The notes: generated by a model from the letters alone, not told the origin. Positions 1 to 8,529 are shown, counted from the stretch's first letter. The stretch is 64,000 bases of DNA from Falsochrobactrum tianjinense (GCF_019100495.1 NZ_JAHRVA010000002.1:62001-126000), one strand, 5' to 3'. A program made the numbers and translations.

Positions 1-2
1 CC

Positions 3-611
3 GTCGGACTTGGCGCAGATCAAGCTCGTGCCGAAACCGGCGCTGCAATAAGCTTTCGCGAGCTTGATGTGTGCGACGAAGCTGGAGTGCAGTCACTGGT
101 CGATAGTCTGGATCGTATCGATATCGTCGTGAACTGCGCCGGTGTGATCCGCCGCCAGGAGGAACATCAGCTTGACGTTTTCGAGAAAGTACTCGCTATC
201 AATCTGACTGGAACGATGCGCGTCTGCTCGGCGGCCCGCGAAAAACTGGCCAAAAGCGGCGGGACCATTGTCAATACCGCCTCCATGCTGTCTTTCTTTG
301 GCGGGGGTCTGGTTCCGGCTTACAGCGCAAGCAAGGGCGGGGTAGCGCAGCTTACCAAATCGCTCGCCATTGCCTACGCGCCCGATGGCATCCGCGTGAA
401 CGCCATTGCGCCGGGCTGGATCGCCACGCCTTTGACGCAGGCGCTTCAGGACGATCCTGTGCGATCCGGCCCGATCCTTGAGCGGACGCCCATGAAGCGA
501 TGGGGCGCGCCGGAAGATATTGCGGGTGCTGTTGCATTTCTGTGCAGTCCCGCCGCAGCCTTCATTACCGGCATTGTCATGCCCGTCGATGGGGGCTATC
601 TGGTGGCGTAG
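3..611 (+). CDS. SDR-family dehydrogenase, 5' end outside window
   Basis: This is the C-terminal 202 residues of a short-chain dehydrogenase/reductase; the reading frame is open to the left edge, so the N-terminal NAD(P)-binding glycine motif lies outside the window. Visible are the NCAGV motif near residue 44, a later catalytic YSASK segment, and the usual C-terminal proline-glycine (APGW) loop and GGY end. The family oxidises or reduces sugar or acid-sugar hydroxyls. An IclR regulator and dgoK/dgoA follow within 31 bases, so a sugar or aldonate dehydrogenase of the KduD/galactose-dehydrogenase kind is an inference from context. The substrate cannot be read from the sequence. Confidence 0.85.
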   Translation, partial: VGLGADQARAETGAAISFRELDVCDEAGVQSLVDSLDRIDIVVNCAGVIRRQEEHQLDVFEKVLAINLTGTMRVCSAAREKLAKSGGTIVNTASMLSFFGGGLVPAYSASKGGVAQLTKSLAIAYAPDGIRVNAIAPGWIATPLTQALQDDPVRSGPILERTPMKRWGAPEDIAGAVAFLCSPAAAFITGIVMPVDGGYLVA

Positions 612-641
612 GTCGGTTCTGGCTGGAAGGATACGTCGCCG

Positions 642-1442
642 ATGAGCAACGAGGAACATGGTTCTGCGCGCAGGCAAGAGGTGCCCGGCACGGCGGCATT
701 CTCGCGGTTCATGCGCGTGTTGCAGGCGGTCAGCGATAGTGACGAACGGATGACAACAGCAAAACTTGCAGCATCGGTCGGCCTTCCGCGCCCGACCGTT
801 TACCGCATCGTCGCAGCGCTCAAATCCGAAGGCATGCTGGCGGAAGAGCCGCAGACGGGAGCATTACTGCTCGGCCCCCGTCTTATCAGCCTTGCCGCGC
901 GCAGTTGGGACAGGTCCGATCTGAGAAAGGCTGCGCAAACACCGCTCGCGCGCCTGCGTGACCGGCTTGACGAGACGGTCCATCTCGCAATTCGCAGTGG
1001 CGACGAGATGGTCTATATCGACAAGATCGAAAGTAATCGCACCGTTCGGATGATGTCGCGCATCGGCATGCGTGTTCCGCTTCATTCCAGTTCGGTGGGC
1101 AAGGCATGGCTCGCCAGTCTTGACGCTGAGGAAGTGCGCAACACCCTTGCGCGAATACCTCTCGTATCGCGCACGAAATACACGCTTACCGACCGCGATG
1201 CGGTCGCCCGCGAGATCGAGATAACTCGCCAGCGCGGGTTTTCGCTCGATTTGCAGGAAAACGAAGAAGATATCTGCTGTTATGGTTGCGTCATCCTCGA
1301 CCGGGGCGGTCGCGTGCTGGGCTGTATCAGCGTGAGCATGCCGCGCTATCGTTTTGAAGAGGCTGAATCCGGGCCGATTACACAGGCGATGGCAGAATGT
1401 GTCCGCGACATTGCCGAAGAGATGATTTCCATAGATGGTTGA
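642..1442 (+). CDS. IclR-family transcriptional regulator
   Basis: A 266-residue protein of normal IclR length. The N-terminal winged helix-turn-helix spans about residues 35-80 (TTAKLAASVGLPRPTVYRI), followed by the ligand-binding IclR domain to the C-terminus. IclR proteins bind small organic acids or sugar acids and usually control the adjacent catabolic genes. The gene lies between an SDR dehydrogenase and dgoK and overlaps the likely dgoK start, so it probably regulates and is co-transcribed with this acid-sugar cluster. The effector is unknown; a galactonate or KDGal-like compound is an inference. Confidence 0.9.
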   Translation: MSNEEHGSARRQEVPGTAAFSRFMRVLQAVSDSDERMTTAKLAASVGLPRPTVYRIVAALKSEGMLAEEPQTGALLLGPRLISLAARSWDRSDLRKAAQTPLARLRDRLDETVHLAIRSGDEMVYIDKIESNRTVRMMSRIGMRVPLHSSSVGKAWLASLDAEEVRNTLARIPLVSRTKYTLTDRDAVAREIEITRQRGFSLDLQENEEDICCYGCVILDRGGRVLGCISVSMPRYRFEEAESGPITQAMAECVRDIAEEMISIDG

Positions 1443-2370
1443 GCCAATGACAGTTTCTGCTTCTTCCCCTTTCGTTTGCGCCGTTGACTGGGGCACGTCG
1501 AGTTTTCGCCTGTGGCTATTTGACCGTGATGGTGCGGTTCTCGCCGAAAGCCGGTCGGATGAAGGCATGATGAAGGCGGTGCAGACCGGCTTCGCCGTTG
1601 TTCTGGAAAAACATCTGGCATCGGTGGAAGCAGATCCCGATCTGCCGGTTCTAATCTGCGGCATGGCCGGTGCGCGGCAGGGTTGGGTGGAAGCGCCCTA
1701 TGTCGCGGTGCCGGCGACGCTTGGCGGTCTGGCCGATGCAGTCAGAAGCATCGAAGAACTGCCGCGCGATATCCGTATCCTGCCGGGCGTGGCGCAGCGT
1801 GATCCGGCTGCTCCCGATGTCATGCGCGGAGAAGAAACGCAATTGTTAGGCCTTGGAGCGAATGGCGCGAACCGGATCATCTGCATGCCCGGCACCCACA
1901 GCAAATGGGTGGAAATGCGCGATGGAGCCATCCATGGCTTCACCACCTATATGACCGGTGAGCTGTTCAGCGTCATCGGCAAGCATTCCATTCTCAAGCA
2001 TACGGTGGGCGCGGCGAAGGGCGGCACGGAAATTCCACCCGCATTTCTCCTGATCGCAGGTAAGGCGATTGCCGATCCCGATGCACTGGCACAGGGTCTG
2101 TTCAAACTGCGCGCAGGCCAGCTTCTGGGCTATAGCGACAACGGCGAGGGCGCGGTGCAATTGTCAGCTCTGCTGATCGGTGCGGAAATCGGTGCGGCCA
2201 TGCGGCAATATCCCGGCATGCGCGCGCCTGTTCTCATTTCCGATGGCCGCTTGGGTCTGCTTTACGAGGTGGCGATGAAACAGGCTGGTCTGGAGCCAGT
2301 CATTGTCAATGCCGACGATATCACCAGAACCGGCCTTTATACGCTCGCCCGCCAGATATGGACGGCTTGA
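1435..2370 (+). CDS. dgoK: 2-dehydro-3-deoxygalactonokinase
   Basis: The 311-residue product matches the DgoK family, which phosphorylates 2-dehydro-3-deoxy-D-galactonate at O6 in the De Ley-Doudoroff pathway. The phosphate-binding segment VDWGTSSFRLWLFD is at about residues 17-30, and a GTHSKWV segment lies mid-protein. The ATG at 1435 overlaps the iclR stop by eight bases; a second ATG at 1447 would give 307 residues and cannot be excluded. dgoA follows 42 bases downstream, so the pair makes the kinase and aldolase steps. The galactonate dehydratase is not in the window and may lie upstream. Confidence 0.9.
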   Translation: MVEPMTVSASSPFVCAVDWGTSSFRLWLFDRDGAVLAESRSDEGMMKAVQTGFAVVLEKHLASVEADPDLPVLICGMAGARQGWVEAPYVAVPATLGGLADAVRSIEELPRDIRILPGVAQRDPAAPDVMRGEETQLLGLGANGANRIICMPGTHSKWVEMRDGAIHGFTTYMTGELFSVIGKHSILKHTVGAAKGGTEIPPAFLLIAGKAIADPDALAQGLFKLRAGQLLGYSDNGEGAVQLSALLIGAEIGAAMRQYPGMRAPVLISDGRLGLLYEVAMKQAGLEPVIVNADDITRTGLYTLARQIWTA

Positions 2371-2412
2371 GCCGGTCCGCACGATCTGCCTTTTCTCACA
2401 AGGAGTTATGCC

Positions 2413-3054
2413 ATGTCCACCACATCGACAAAAATGCCCTGGCCCGGTCTCAAGCGCTCGCTGGTGGCGATCCTGCGCGGCATTCGCCCCGAAGAGGTGG
2501 AGGCCATTCTGGGTGCCCTGATCGAAGAGGGTTTTGAAGCCATAGAAATCCCGCTCAACTCGCCCCAGCCATGGGTTTCAATCGGCAAGGCGGTCGAACT
2601 GTTCGGCGAGCGGGCGCTGATCGGTGCGGGAACCGTCCTCACTGTGGAAGACGTTCACAAGCTTGCCGATCTTGGCGGGCGCATCATGGTCAGCCCCAAT
2701 ACGGATGCACAGGTCATAGGCGCGGCTGTCGAACGCGGCCTTTATTCCATGCCGGGCTGCTATACGGCCAGCGAGGCTTTGCTGGCTATCAAAAGCGGCG
2801 CATCAGCGCTTAAATTTTTCCCCGCTGCAACGCTCGGGCCTTCGGGGATTGCCGCGATCTGCACCATCCTGCCACGCAATGCTGTCGTAGGTGCTGTTGG
2901 CGGCGTTTCCGAGCGCGACTTTGCCGATTATGTCAAGGCTGGAGTTCGCGCATTCGGTCTGGGCAGCAGCCTTTACCGTCCCGGTGACAATGCTGCCAAC
3001 GTGCGCGAGAAAGCAAAAAGAACCATCGCTGCTTATGATGCACTGGGGTTATAA
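2413..3054 (+). CDS. dgoA: 2-dehydro-3-deoxy-6-phosphogalactonate aldolase
   Basis: A 213-residue class I aldolase of the KDPG/KDPGal family, which cleaves the phosphorylated ketodeoxy acid to pyruvate and glyceraldehyde 3-phosphate. Visible are VAILRGI near residue 17, GAGTVL near 75, the CYTASEA loop, and the Schiff-base lysine in ALKFFPA (about residue 135). The start has a strong AAGGAG 8 bases upstream. Its position after dgoK favours the galactonate rather than the Entner-Doudoroff substrate. The two activities cannot be separated by motif alone, so the symbol rests on context. Confidence 0.9.
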   Translation: MSTTSTKMPWPGLKRSLVAILRGIRPEEVEAILGALIEEGFEAIEIPLNSPQPWVSIGKAVELFGERALIGAGTVLTVEDVHKLADLGGRIMVSPNTDAQVIGAAVERGLYSMPGCYTASEALLAIKSGASALKFFPAATLGPSGIAAICTILPRNAVVGAVGGVSERDFADYVKAGVRAFGLGSSLYRPGDNAANVREKAKRTIAAYDALGL

Positions 3055-3109
3055 AAAGCTCTGGCACTTTGGTAAGGCCGATTGAAAAGGCGTACGCTTC
3101 GGGGTAAAG

Positions 3110-3132
3110 CCAAGGGGTGTCCTCCCCCTTGG
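3110..3132 (+). terminator. Short stem-loop after dgoA
   Basis: An 8-bp perfect inverted repeat, CCAAGGGG (3110-3117) and CCCCTTGG (3125-3132), closes a 7-base loop between dgoA and the LuxR-type gene. There is no U-run, so it may be a weak terminator, an RNA-stabilising loop or a protein-binding dyad. Confidence 0.4.
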
Positions 3133-3193
3133 GCGAGACAATCCATCATCCATGTTTCGCACGGCCAGCGAAGTTCAGGGACGAAAATCAAAA

Positions 3194-4018
3194 ATGAGAT
3201 CGGTTGAGACGAGCGATTTCGCAAAGAGCAATAAGGCGATAGCGGCCCTTATCGACGAATTGGATAATCCCCATTTCGAGAGCAGTTTCGTCGCAGCACT
3301 CAAGAAGGTGGTTTCTTTCGATCTCGCCATGATCTCGATTTACGACCAGGACAGCGTGTTCGCGCCCAATTACCCGCTGCCTTTCGGGATTAGCGATGAC
3401 GTTTTGGAAAAATATTACGCGTCAACCTATCGGTTCAGCCCGTTTTTTCAAATGCACAAGCTTGGGCTGCGCGGCGGCGTTTATCAGATGGAGAAGCTTG
3501 CAAATTCCTCGATTCTGCAAAAGCCGACCCGCAATATGGATATTCTGGAAATCGACCATTCCGAGGAGGTTGGTTACAGCACAATCGGTTGGCCGAAGCG
3601 TTTGCGCGAAATCGGCCTTGCAATCCGTCTTTCGAGCACGCAGACCGTTCAGGTCGCAATGTACCGCGTGGGTACGGCGCATTACCGGCCCAGGGAAGTG
3701 GAAAGTCTGAACGCCGTTTCGCAAATCATGAGTTCGCTTTACAAGCGCTTCTGGACGAGCGCCTCCGAGAGGCGGCAGCAGCCTTCGTCCATGATCGCGA
3801 AATCATTGCAGGAAATGGCGTGCCACACTCTCTCCCCGCGTGAGCTGGAAGTGATCTCGCTGATCGTGGAAGGCCAGTCGGGAGAGAATATCGCGCATAC
3901 GCTGGGGGTGGGCGAAGAAACGATAAAGACCCATCGCAAACGCGCCTATCAGAAACTTGGTGTTAAATCCCATGTGGAACTGTTCGTTCTTCTGATAAAC
4001 CGTCTGAAGAAGGTGTGA
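3194..4018 (+). CDS. LuxR-type helix-turn-helix regulator
   Basis: The last ~60 residues form a canonical LuxR/GerE DNA-binding domain (LSPRELEVISLIVEGQSGE, then ETIKTHRKRAYQKLGV). The N-terminal ~190 residues are a sensor-like region that I do not recognise as a classical acyl-homoserine-lactone domain; the region resembling that fold (YYASTYRFSPFF) lacks the usual D-P pair. An upstream ATG at 3152 would add 14 residues, but neither start has a strong ribosome site. The stop is 18 bases before the LtnD-like gene, which has a very strong ribosome site, so the regulator may be co-transcribed with and control the next two genes. It looks like a LuxR solo; no signal synthase is nearby. Confidence 0.8.
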   Translation: MRSVETSDFAKSNKAIAALIDELDNPHFESSFVAALKKVVSFDLAMISIYDQDSVFAPNYPLPFGISDDVLEKYYASTYRFSPFFQMHKLGLRGGVYQMEKLANSSILQKPTRNMDILEIDHSEEVGYSTIGWPKRLREIGLAIRLSSTQTVQVAMYRVGTAHYRPREVESLNAVSQIMSSLYKRFWTSASERRQQPSSMIAKSLQEMACHTLSPRELEVISLIVEGQSGENIAHTLGVGEETIKTHRKRAYQKLGVKSHVELFVLLINRLKKV

Positions 4019-4036
4019 TCAAAGGAGGAGAGCAGG

Positions 4037-4963
4037 GTGGGTTCAGGTAATACGGCAACCGTGATCGGTCTTGGTTCGATGGGGTGGGGCGCAGCCCTGT
4101 CCTTGCTGCGTGCAGGTTTTCGCGCCAAGGGCGTCGATATAAACCCACAAGTGCTTGAGCGTTTCGAAAAAGAGGGGGGCGAAGCCTATTCCGTGCCTGC
4201 CGAGGCCGGTGAAAGCGATGTGGTCTTTGTTTTCGTGGTCAATTCCGATCAGGCCAGGGAAGTGCTTTTCGGGCCGAAAGGCGCACTTGAAAGTGCACGG
4301 CCCGGCACCGTTTTCCTGCTATGCGTAACCATGGCTCCGAGCGCTACGCTCGAAATCGCAAGGGAACTTGAGGCGGCAGGCATGGCCGTCATCGATGCGC
4401 CTGTGTCCGGCGGTCATTTAAAGGCAATTGCGGGTGAGATTACGGTCATGGGGTCGGGACCGGACGCAGCTTTTGAAACGGCATCGAGTGCTCTGGATGC
4501 GGTTGCCGCCAAGGTGTTCCGACTGGGAAACGAAGTCGGAACCGGCTCAAAAGTCAAGATGATCAACCAGTTGCTGGCAGGAGTTCATATCGCAGCCGCT
4601 GCTGAAGCCCTAACCCTGGCCGCGAAAATCGGCCTTGATCTTGAAACTGTCTTCGATGTCATTCGGGTTTCCGCCGGCTCATCCTGGATGTTCGAGAACC
4701 GCGGGCCGCATATCGTCGAAGGGGACTATACGCCGCGTTCAGCGGTGAATATTTTCGTCAAGGATCTGGGCATCGTTACAAGTGAGGCGGAAAGTGCAGG
4801 TGGTGCGACCCCGTTGAGCGAGATGGCGCTTGCCTTGTTCGGGGATGCAGCGCAGGCCGGGCTGGGTCTGGAGGATGACGCCGCTGTGGCCAAGATATTG
4901 GCGCAAAAAAGCGGAACGATGCTGCCCGGCATGGCGGGGCAAACCGCTAAGAAGCACGGTTAA
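4037..4963 (+). CDS. NAD-binding beta-hydroxyacid dehydrogenase, L-threonate dehydrogenase-like
   Basis: A 308-residue member of the 3-hydroxyisobutyrate dehydrogenase superfamily. It has an N-terminal Rossmann motif (VIGLGSMGWGAA, about residues 8-19), the substrate-binding DAPVSGG (about 119-125) and the catalytic-lysine region GSKVKMINQLLAGV (about 171-184). The start is GTG at 4037, preceded by AAAGGAGGAG at 4021-4030. Relatives include L-threonate dehydrogenase (LtnD) and tartronate-semialdehyde reductases (GarR/GlxR). A hydroxypyruvate-isomerase-like gene starts one base after its stop, which fits either route. No DUF1537 kinase or class II aldolase of the threonate route is in the window. 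Confidence 0.8.
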   Translation: MGSGNTATVIGLGSMGWGAALSLLRAGFRAKGVDINPQVLERFEKEGGEAYSVPAEAGESDVVFVFVVNSDQAREVLFGPKGALESARPGTVFLLCVTMAPSATLEIARELEAAGMAVIDAPVSGGHLKAIAGEITVMGSGPDAAFETASSALDAVAAKVFRLGNEVGTGSKVKMINQLLAGVHIAAAAEALTLAAKIGLDLETVFDVIRVSAGSSWMFENRGPHIVEGDYTPRSAVNIFVKDLGIVTSEAESAGGATPLSEMALALFGDAAQAGLGLEDDAAVAKILAQKSGTMLPGMAGQTAKKHG

Positions 4964-4964
4964 G

Positions 4965-5729
4965 ATGGTCAAATTTTCTGCTAACCTAGGTTTTCTGTGG
5001 CAGGAAATGCCGCTCCCGGACGCTATCCGGGCGGCCAAAGCCGCAGGCTTTGATGCGGTCGAATGCCATTGGCCCTATGCATTCGAAGTGGGTGAGATCA
5101 GTGCGGCGCTTCGGGAAACCGGATTGTCGATGCTGGGACTGAACACCAACAGGGGAGATGTCGGGGCCGGTGACAACGGGCTTGCCGCCATTGTCGGGCG
5201 CGAAGAAGAGGCGCGGCAGGCGATTCGTCAGGCTGTCGATTACGCGGCGGCGCTTGAGGCTGCCTGCGTTCATGTCATGGCGGGTAAGGCGCAGGGCGAT
5301 GAGGCGCACCGGGCATTTTTGAATAACCTCTCTTACGCCTGTGAACTGGCTGCACCTCATGGCATTACGGTCCTGATTGAGCCGCTCAACCACCGCGACG
5401 CGCCGGGTTATTTTCTCAAGACTTCGGCGCAGGCGCTGGCCATCATCGAAGAGCTGGGCGCGCCTAATCTCAAACTAATGTTCGATTGCTATCATATCCA
5501 GATCATGGAAGGTGATATTAGCAAGCGACTGGAGGCTTTGTTGCCGCATATCGGACATATACAGATTGCGGCGGTGCCTGACCGTGGCGAGCCGGATCAC
5601 GGAGAACTGGATTATCGCCATATACTCCGGCTGCTGGCTTCGATAGGCTATGAGCGGCCTGTCGGTGCGGAATATCGTCCAGCTGGTTCCACCGATGCGG
5701 GGCTGTCCTGGATGAAGGAATTACGCTGA
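4965..5729 (+). CDS. Hydroxypyruvate isomerase / 2-oxotetronate isomerase family (Hyi/OtnI-like)
   Basis: A 254-residue TIM-barrel sugar-isomerase-like protein, the usual length of the Hyi/OtnI family. Barrel motifs include NRGDVGAGDNG near residue 58, LIEPLNHRDAPGYF near 137, MFDCYHIQIMEGD near 172 and HGELDYRHIL near 213, giving the expected glutamate, aspartate and histidine ligands. The ATG at 4965 starts one base after the stop of the LtnD-like gene, so the two are translationally coupled. An earlier in-frame start would overlap that gene and is unlikely. Reactions known in the family are hydroxypyruvate to tartronate semialdehyde and 2-oxotetronate isomerisation; which applies here is not decided by sequence. 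Confidence 0.8.
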   Translation: MVKFSANLGFLWQEMPLPDAIRAAKAAGFDAVECHWPYAFEVGEISAALRETGLSMLGLNTNRGDVGAGDNGLAAIVGREEEARQAIRQAVDYAAALEAACVHVMAGKAQGDEAHRAFLNNLSYACELAAPHGITVLIEPLNHRDAPGYFLKTSAQALAIIEELGAPNLKLMFDCYHIQIMEGDISKRLEALLPHIGHIQIAAVPDRGEPDHGELDYRHILRLLASIGYERPVGAEYRPAGSTDAGLSWMKELR

Positions 5730-5797
5730 TTTGATGACCTGACTATCAACGCGGCGCCATCGCCCATATGGTGATTTAAATGGCCGTTTGCTGTTGG

Positions 5798-5809
5798 GCA
5801 CAAATGTGC
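5798..5809. promoter_or_regulatory. Small palindrome upstream of sugar ABC operon
   Basis: The dyad GCACA-AA-TGTGC sits in the 249-base gap between the Hyi-like gene and the ABC transporter operon, about 170 bases before the first transporter start. It is a possible operator for the IclR or LuxR regulator encoded upstream; this is inference only. Confidence 0.3.
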
Positions 5810-5978
5810 TTACCATAACGAAAACACCTTTTGTCGGCGCGAGAGAAGCAAAGAATAGAAGCCGTCCCGACGAGACGATTTAACAGGAGAATGCCCCAAG
5901 CGCGCGTCAGGGAAGTGAGGAGCCCGCAACTGCGCTGCAAGAAAAATCAAAATCAGGTTGCACTCTGGGAGGAGACGC

Positions 5979-7046
5979 ATGGCCGCTGTTCAGTTTGCCG
6001 AGGTGAGGAAATCTTTTGGTAATTTTCCTGTCATCAAAGGCGTTGATATCGATATTGAAGACGGTGAGTTTGTTATTCTGGTAGGGCCATCCGGCTGCGG
6101 CAAGTCAACCCTGTTGCGCATGCTGGCAGGGCTGGAGAATATCTCGGGCGGCGAAATCCGCATTGGCGGAAGGACGGTCAACAGCTTGCCGCCCAAGGAG
6201 AGGGACATCGCCATGGTGTTCCAGAATTATGCTCTCTACCCTCATATGACGGTTGCGAAAAACATGGCTTTCTCGCTGATGCTCAATTCCTCGCCGCAGG
6301 CGGAAATCGACAAGCGCGTCAATTATGCAGCCGAAATCCTGGGCCTGAACACTCTACTCGATCGTTATCCGCGACAATTGTCCGGGGGGCAGCGCCAGCG
6401 CGTGGCCATGGGGCGCGCCATCGTCCGCGATCCGCAAGTCTTCTTGTTCGATGAACCGCTTTCCAATCTCGATGCAAAATTACGCGTAGCGATGAGAGCG
6501 GAAATCAAGGAACTGCATCACCGGCTGAAAACCACAACCGTCTATGTGACGCATGACCAGATCGAGGCCATGACTATGGCCGACAAGATCGTCGTCATGC
6601 ATGATGGCAAGGTTGAGCAGGTCGGCTCGCCGCTCGACCTTTACGACAATCCCAATAATCTGTTCGTCGCGGGGTTTATAGGCTCTCCCGCCATGAACAT
6701 GCTCCGGGGCAGGCTCGATCCTGACGATAACCGGACGTTTGTTGCGACTGATGGCACCCGTCTGCCGCTATCCCATGCCTATCCCGGAGCCGCAGGCAAG
6801 GAACTGATTTACGGTCTTCGCCCCGAATATATAAAGCTCGATAGTGAGGGGCTTCCCGCCCCAGTCGTCGTCATTGAGCCGACCGGTTATGAAACGCAGA
6901 TCGTCGTAAGTTTCGGCGGCTCAGAAATAACCTGCGTCTTCCGCGAACGCGTCAATGTCCGCCCCGGCGAGATGATCTCAATTTCGATTGATCCGGGCAA
7001 TGTTCATCTTTTTGATGAGCAAAGCGGGGAGCGTCTGAAAGCATAA
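5979..7046 (+). CDS. Sugar ABC transporter ATP-binding protein (UgpC/MalK type)
   Basis: A 355-residue CUT1-type ATPase. Walker A GPSGCGKST is at about residues 36-44, the signature LSGGQRQRVAMGRAIV about 134-149, Walker B VFLFDEPLSNLD follows, and the H-loop is in YVTHDQIEAM. The C-terminal third is the TOBE/OB regulatory region typical of UgpC and MalK. The start at 5979 has GGGAGGAG immediately upstream. It heads an operon with a binding protein and two permeases, so it energises import of a sugar, oligosaccharide or glycerol-phosphate-like compound. The substrate is not evident; an acid-sugar-related compound is suggested only by the neighbouring genes. Confidence 0.92.
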   Translation: MAAVQFAEVRKSFGNFPVIKGVDIDIEDGEFVILVGPSGCGKSTLLRMLAGLENISGGEIRIGGRTVNSLPPKERDIAMVFQNYALYPHMTVAKNMAFSLMLNSSPQAEIDKRVNYAAEILGLNTLLDRYPRQLSGGQRQRVAMGRAIVRDPQVFLFDEPLSNLDAKLRVAMRAEIKELHHRLKTTTVYVTHDQIEAMTMADKIVVMHDGKVEQVGSPLDLYDNPNNLFVAGFIGSPAMNMLRGRLDPDDNRTFVATDGTRLPLSHAYPGAAGKELIYGLRPEYIKLDSEGLPAPVVVIEPTGYETQIVVSFGGSEITCVFRERVNVRPGEMISISIDPGNVHLFDEQSGERLKA

Positions 7047-7147
7047 CGTATCCGCTTCGCAGAGGCCGGATCATCAGATATTGGCATTCGCCCATCGGGA
7101 CAGCGGATGCGGCAAGGGAGAACGTCCCGAATTTGGAGGAGGAGCAT

Positions 7148-8458
7148 ATGACCATCAAGAGAAGAACGTTCCTTGCGGGAACGGCAAGCCTTGTGGGAGC
7201 CTCGGGCCTGACTGGTCTGGGCATTCATCCGGTCTTCGCGGCCGAGCCGGAATATAAACCGGAAGAAGGTGCGAGCTTACGCCTTTTGCGCTGGACGCCT
7301 TTCGTGAAGGGAGACGAGGATAGCTGGCTGGCCAATACCAAGAAATTCACCGAAGCTACCGGTGTTGAAGTGCGTGTCGATAAGGAAAGCTGGGAGGATA
7401 TCCGCCCCAAGGCCGCCGTGGCCGCTAATGTGGGCTCCGGTCCTGATCTCGTCATGTGCTGGTTCGACGATGCGCATCAATATCCCGATAAGCTCGTCGA
7501 TCTGACGGAACTTGGCAATTATCTCGATGCCAAATATGGCGGTTTCTATGACGGCTTGAGGGGCTATGCGACCCGTGATGACAAGTTCATCGCCATGCCG
7601 CTGACGGCCATCGGTAATGCGATCGTCTATCGTGATAGCCACATGAAAGCAGCCGGGTTTGATGAATTTCCGCAGGATACCGCCGGGTTCCTCGAACTGT
7701 GCAAGGCGATGAAAGCCAAGGGAACGCCGGCCGGTTTTCCCCATGGCAAGGCTGTGGGCGACGGCAACAACTATGCCCATTGGCTTTTGTGGAGCCATGG
7801 CGGGAAGATGGTCGACGAAAGTGGGCAGGTCACGATCGATTCTCCTGAAACGCTCGCGGCCATCAACTATGCCAAGGAGCTTTATGCGACCTTCATTCCC
7901 GGAACCGAAAGCTGGCTTGATATCAACAACAACCGCGCTTTTCTTGCTGGCCAGGTTTCACTGACAGCCAACGGTGTTTCCATCTATTACGCCGCCAAGA
8001 ACGATGCGAGCCTTGCGGAAATTGCTGAAGACATGCGCAGCACGAATTTCCCCGTCGGGCCGGTCGGGAAAAGTGTCGAACTGCATCAGACCAGTTCACT
8101 GCTTTTGTTCCAGCACACCAAATATCCTGAAGCGGCGAAGGCCTACATCAAGTTCATGATGGAAGCCGACCAAATGAACGAATGGATCAAAGGCTCCAGC
8201 GCCTATTGCTGCCAGCCATTAAAGGCTTTTGCCGACAATCCCGTCTGGACCGAGAATCCGATCCATGCGCCGTATGCACGGGCTTCGGAAACACTGCGCC
8301 CGAATGGTTATGCGGGTCCGCTCGGTTATGCCTCGGCTGCGGTGATGGCCGACTATGTGCTGGTCGATATGTTCGCTGCGGCCGTCACTGGTGCATCCAC
8401 GCCGGAAGAGGCCATTGCGACAGCGCAAAAACGTGCCGAACGGTACTACCGCGTCTGA
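7148..8458 (+). CDS. Sugar ABC transporter substrate-binding protein, Tat-exported
   Basis: A 436-residue family 1 extracellular solute-binding protein. The N-terminus has a twin-arginine signal (KRRTFLAG, then a hydrophobic stretch and a probable cleavage after VFA-A near residue 34), so it should be exported folded to the periplasm. The ATG at 7148 has GGAGGAG just upstream; the in-frame ATG at 7133 is poorer. It lies between the ATPase and the two permeases and is followed by a perfect 18-bp stem-loop. The binding protein determines the substrate, which the sequence does not reveal. Confidence 0.9.
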   Translation: MTIKRRTFLAGTASLVGASGLTGLGIHPVFAAEPEYKPEEGASLRLLRWTPFVKGDEDSWLANTKKFTEATGVEVRVDKESWEDIRPKAAVAANVGSGPDLVMCWFDDAHQYPDKLVDLTELGNYLDAKYGGFYDGLRGYATRDDKFIAMPLTAIGNAIVYRDSHMKAAGFDEFPQDTAGFLELCKAMKAKGTPAGFPHGKAVGDGNNYAHWLLWSHGGKMVDESGQVTIDSPETLAAINYAKELYATFIPGTESWLDINNNRAFLAGQVSLTANGVSIYYAAKNDASLAEIAEDMRSTNFPVGPVGKSVELHQTSSLLLFQHTKYPEAAKAYIKFMMEADQMNEWIKGSSAYCCQPLKAFADNPVWTENPIHAPYARASETLRPNGYAGPLGYASAAVMADYVLVDMFAAAVTGASTPEEAIATAQKRAERYYRV

Positions 8459-8464
8459 TCCGCT

Positions 8465-8506
8465 GCGGTAGAGGGGCGAAAGTCAATCCTTTCGCCCCTC
8501 TACCGC
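8465..8506 (+). terminator. Perfect 18-bp stem-loop after binding-protein gene
   Basis: GCGGTAGAGGGGCGAAAG (8465-8482) and its exact complement (8489-8506) flank the loop TCAATC. It lies 6 bases after the binding-protein stop and 23 bases before the permease start, with only a weak T-rich tail. The likely role is partial termination or 3'-end protection of the binding-protein mRNA. Confidence 0.85.
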
Positions 8507-8529
8507 TCTTTGCCTTGGAGATTTGGTCC

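Noticed and set aside
5891-6022. A 43-codon frame (begins MPQARVREV) after AGGAG, overlapping the start of the ABC ATPase
   Set aside because: Ribosome site is good, but the product is basic, unlike any family, and overlaps a certain gene; possible leader peptide but not supportable.
8182-8529. N-terminal extension of permease 1
   Set aside because: It would overlap the binding-protein gene and run through the 18-bp stem-loop; the start at 8530 has a ribosome site and gives the normal family length.
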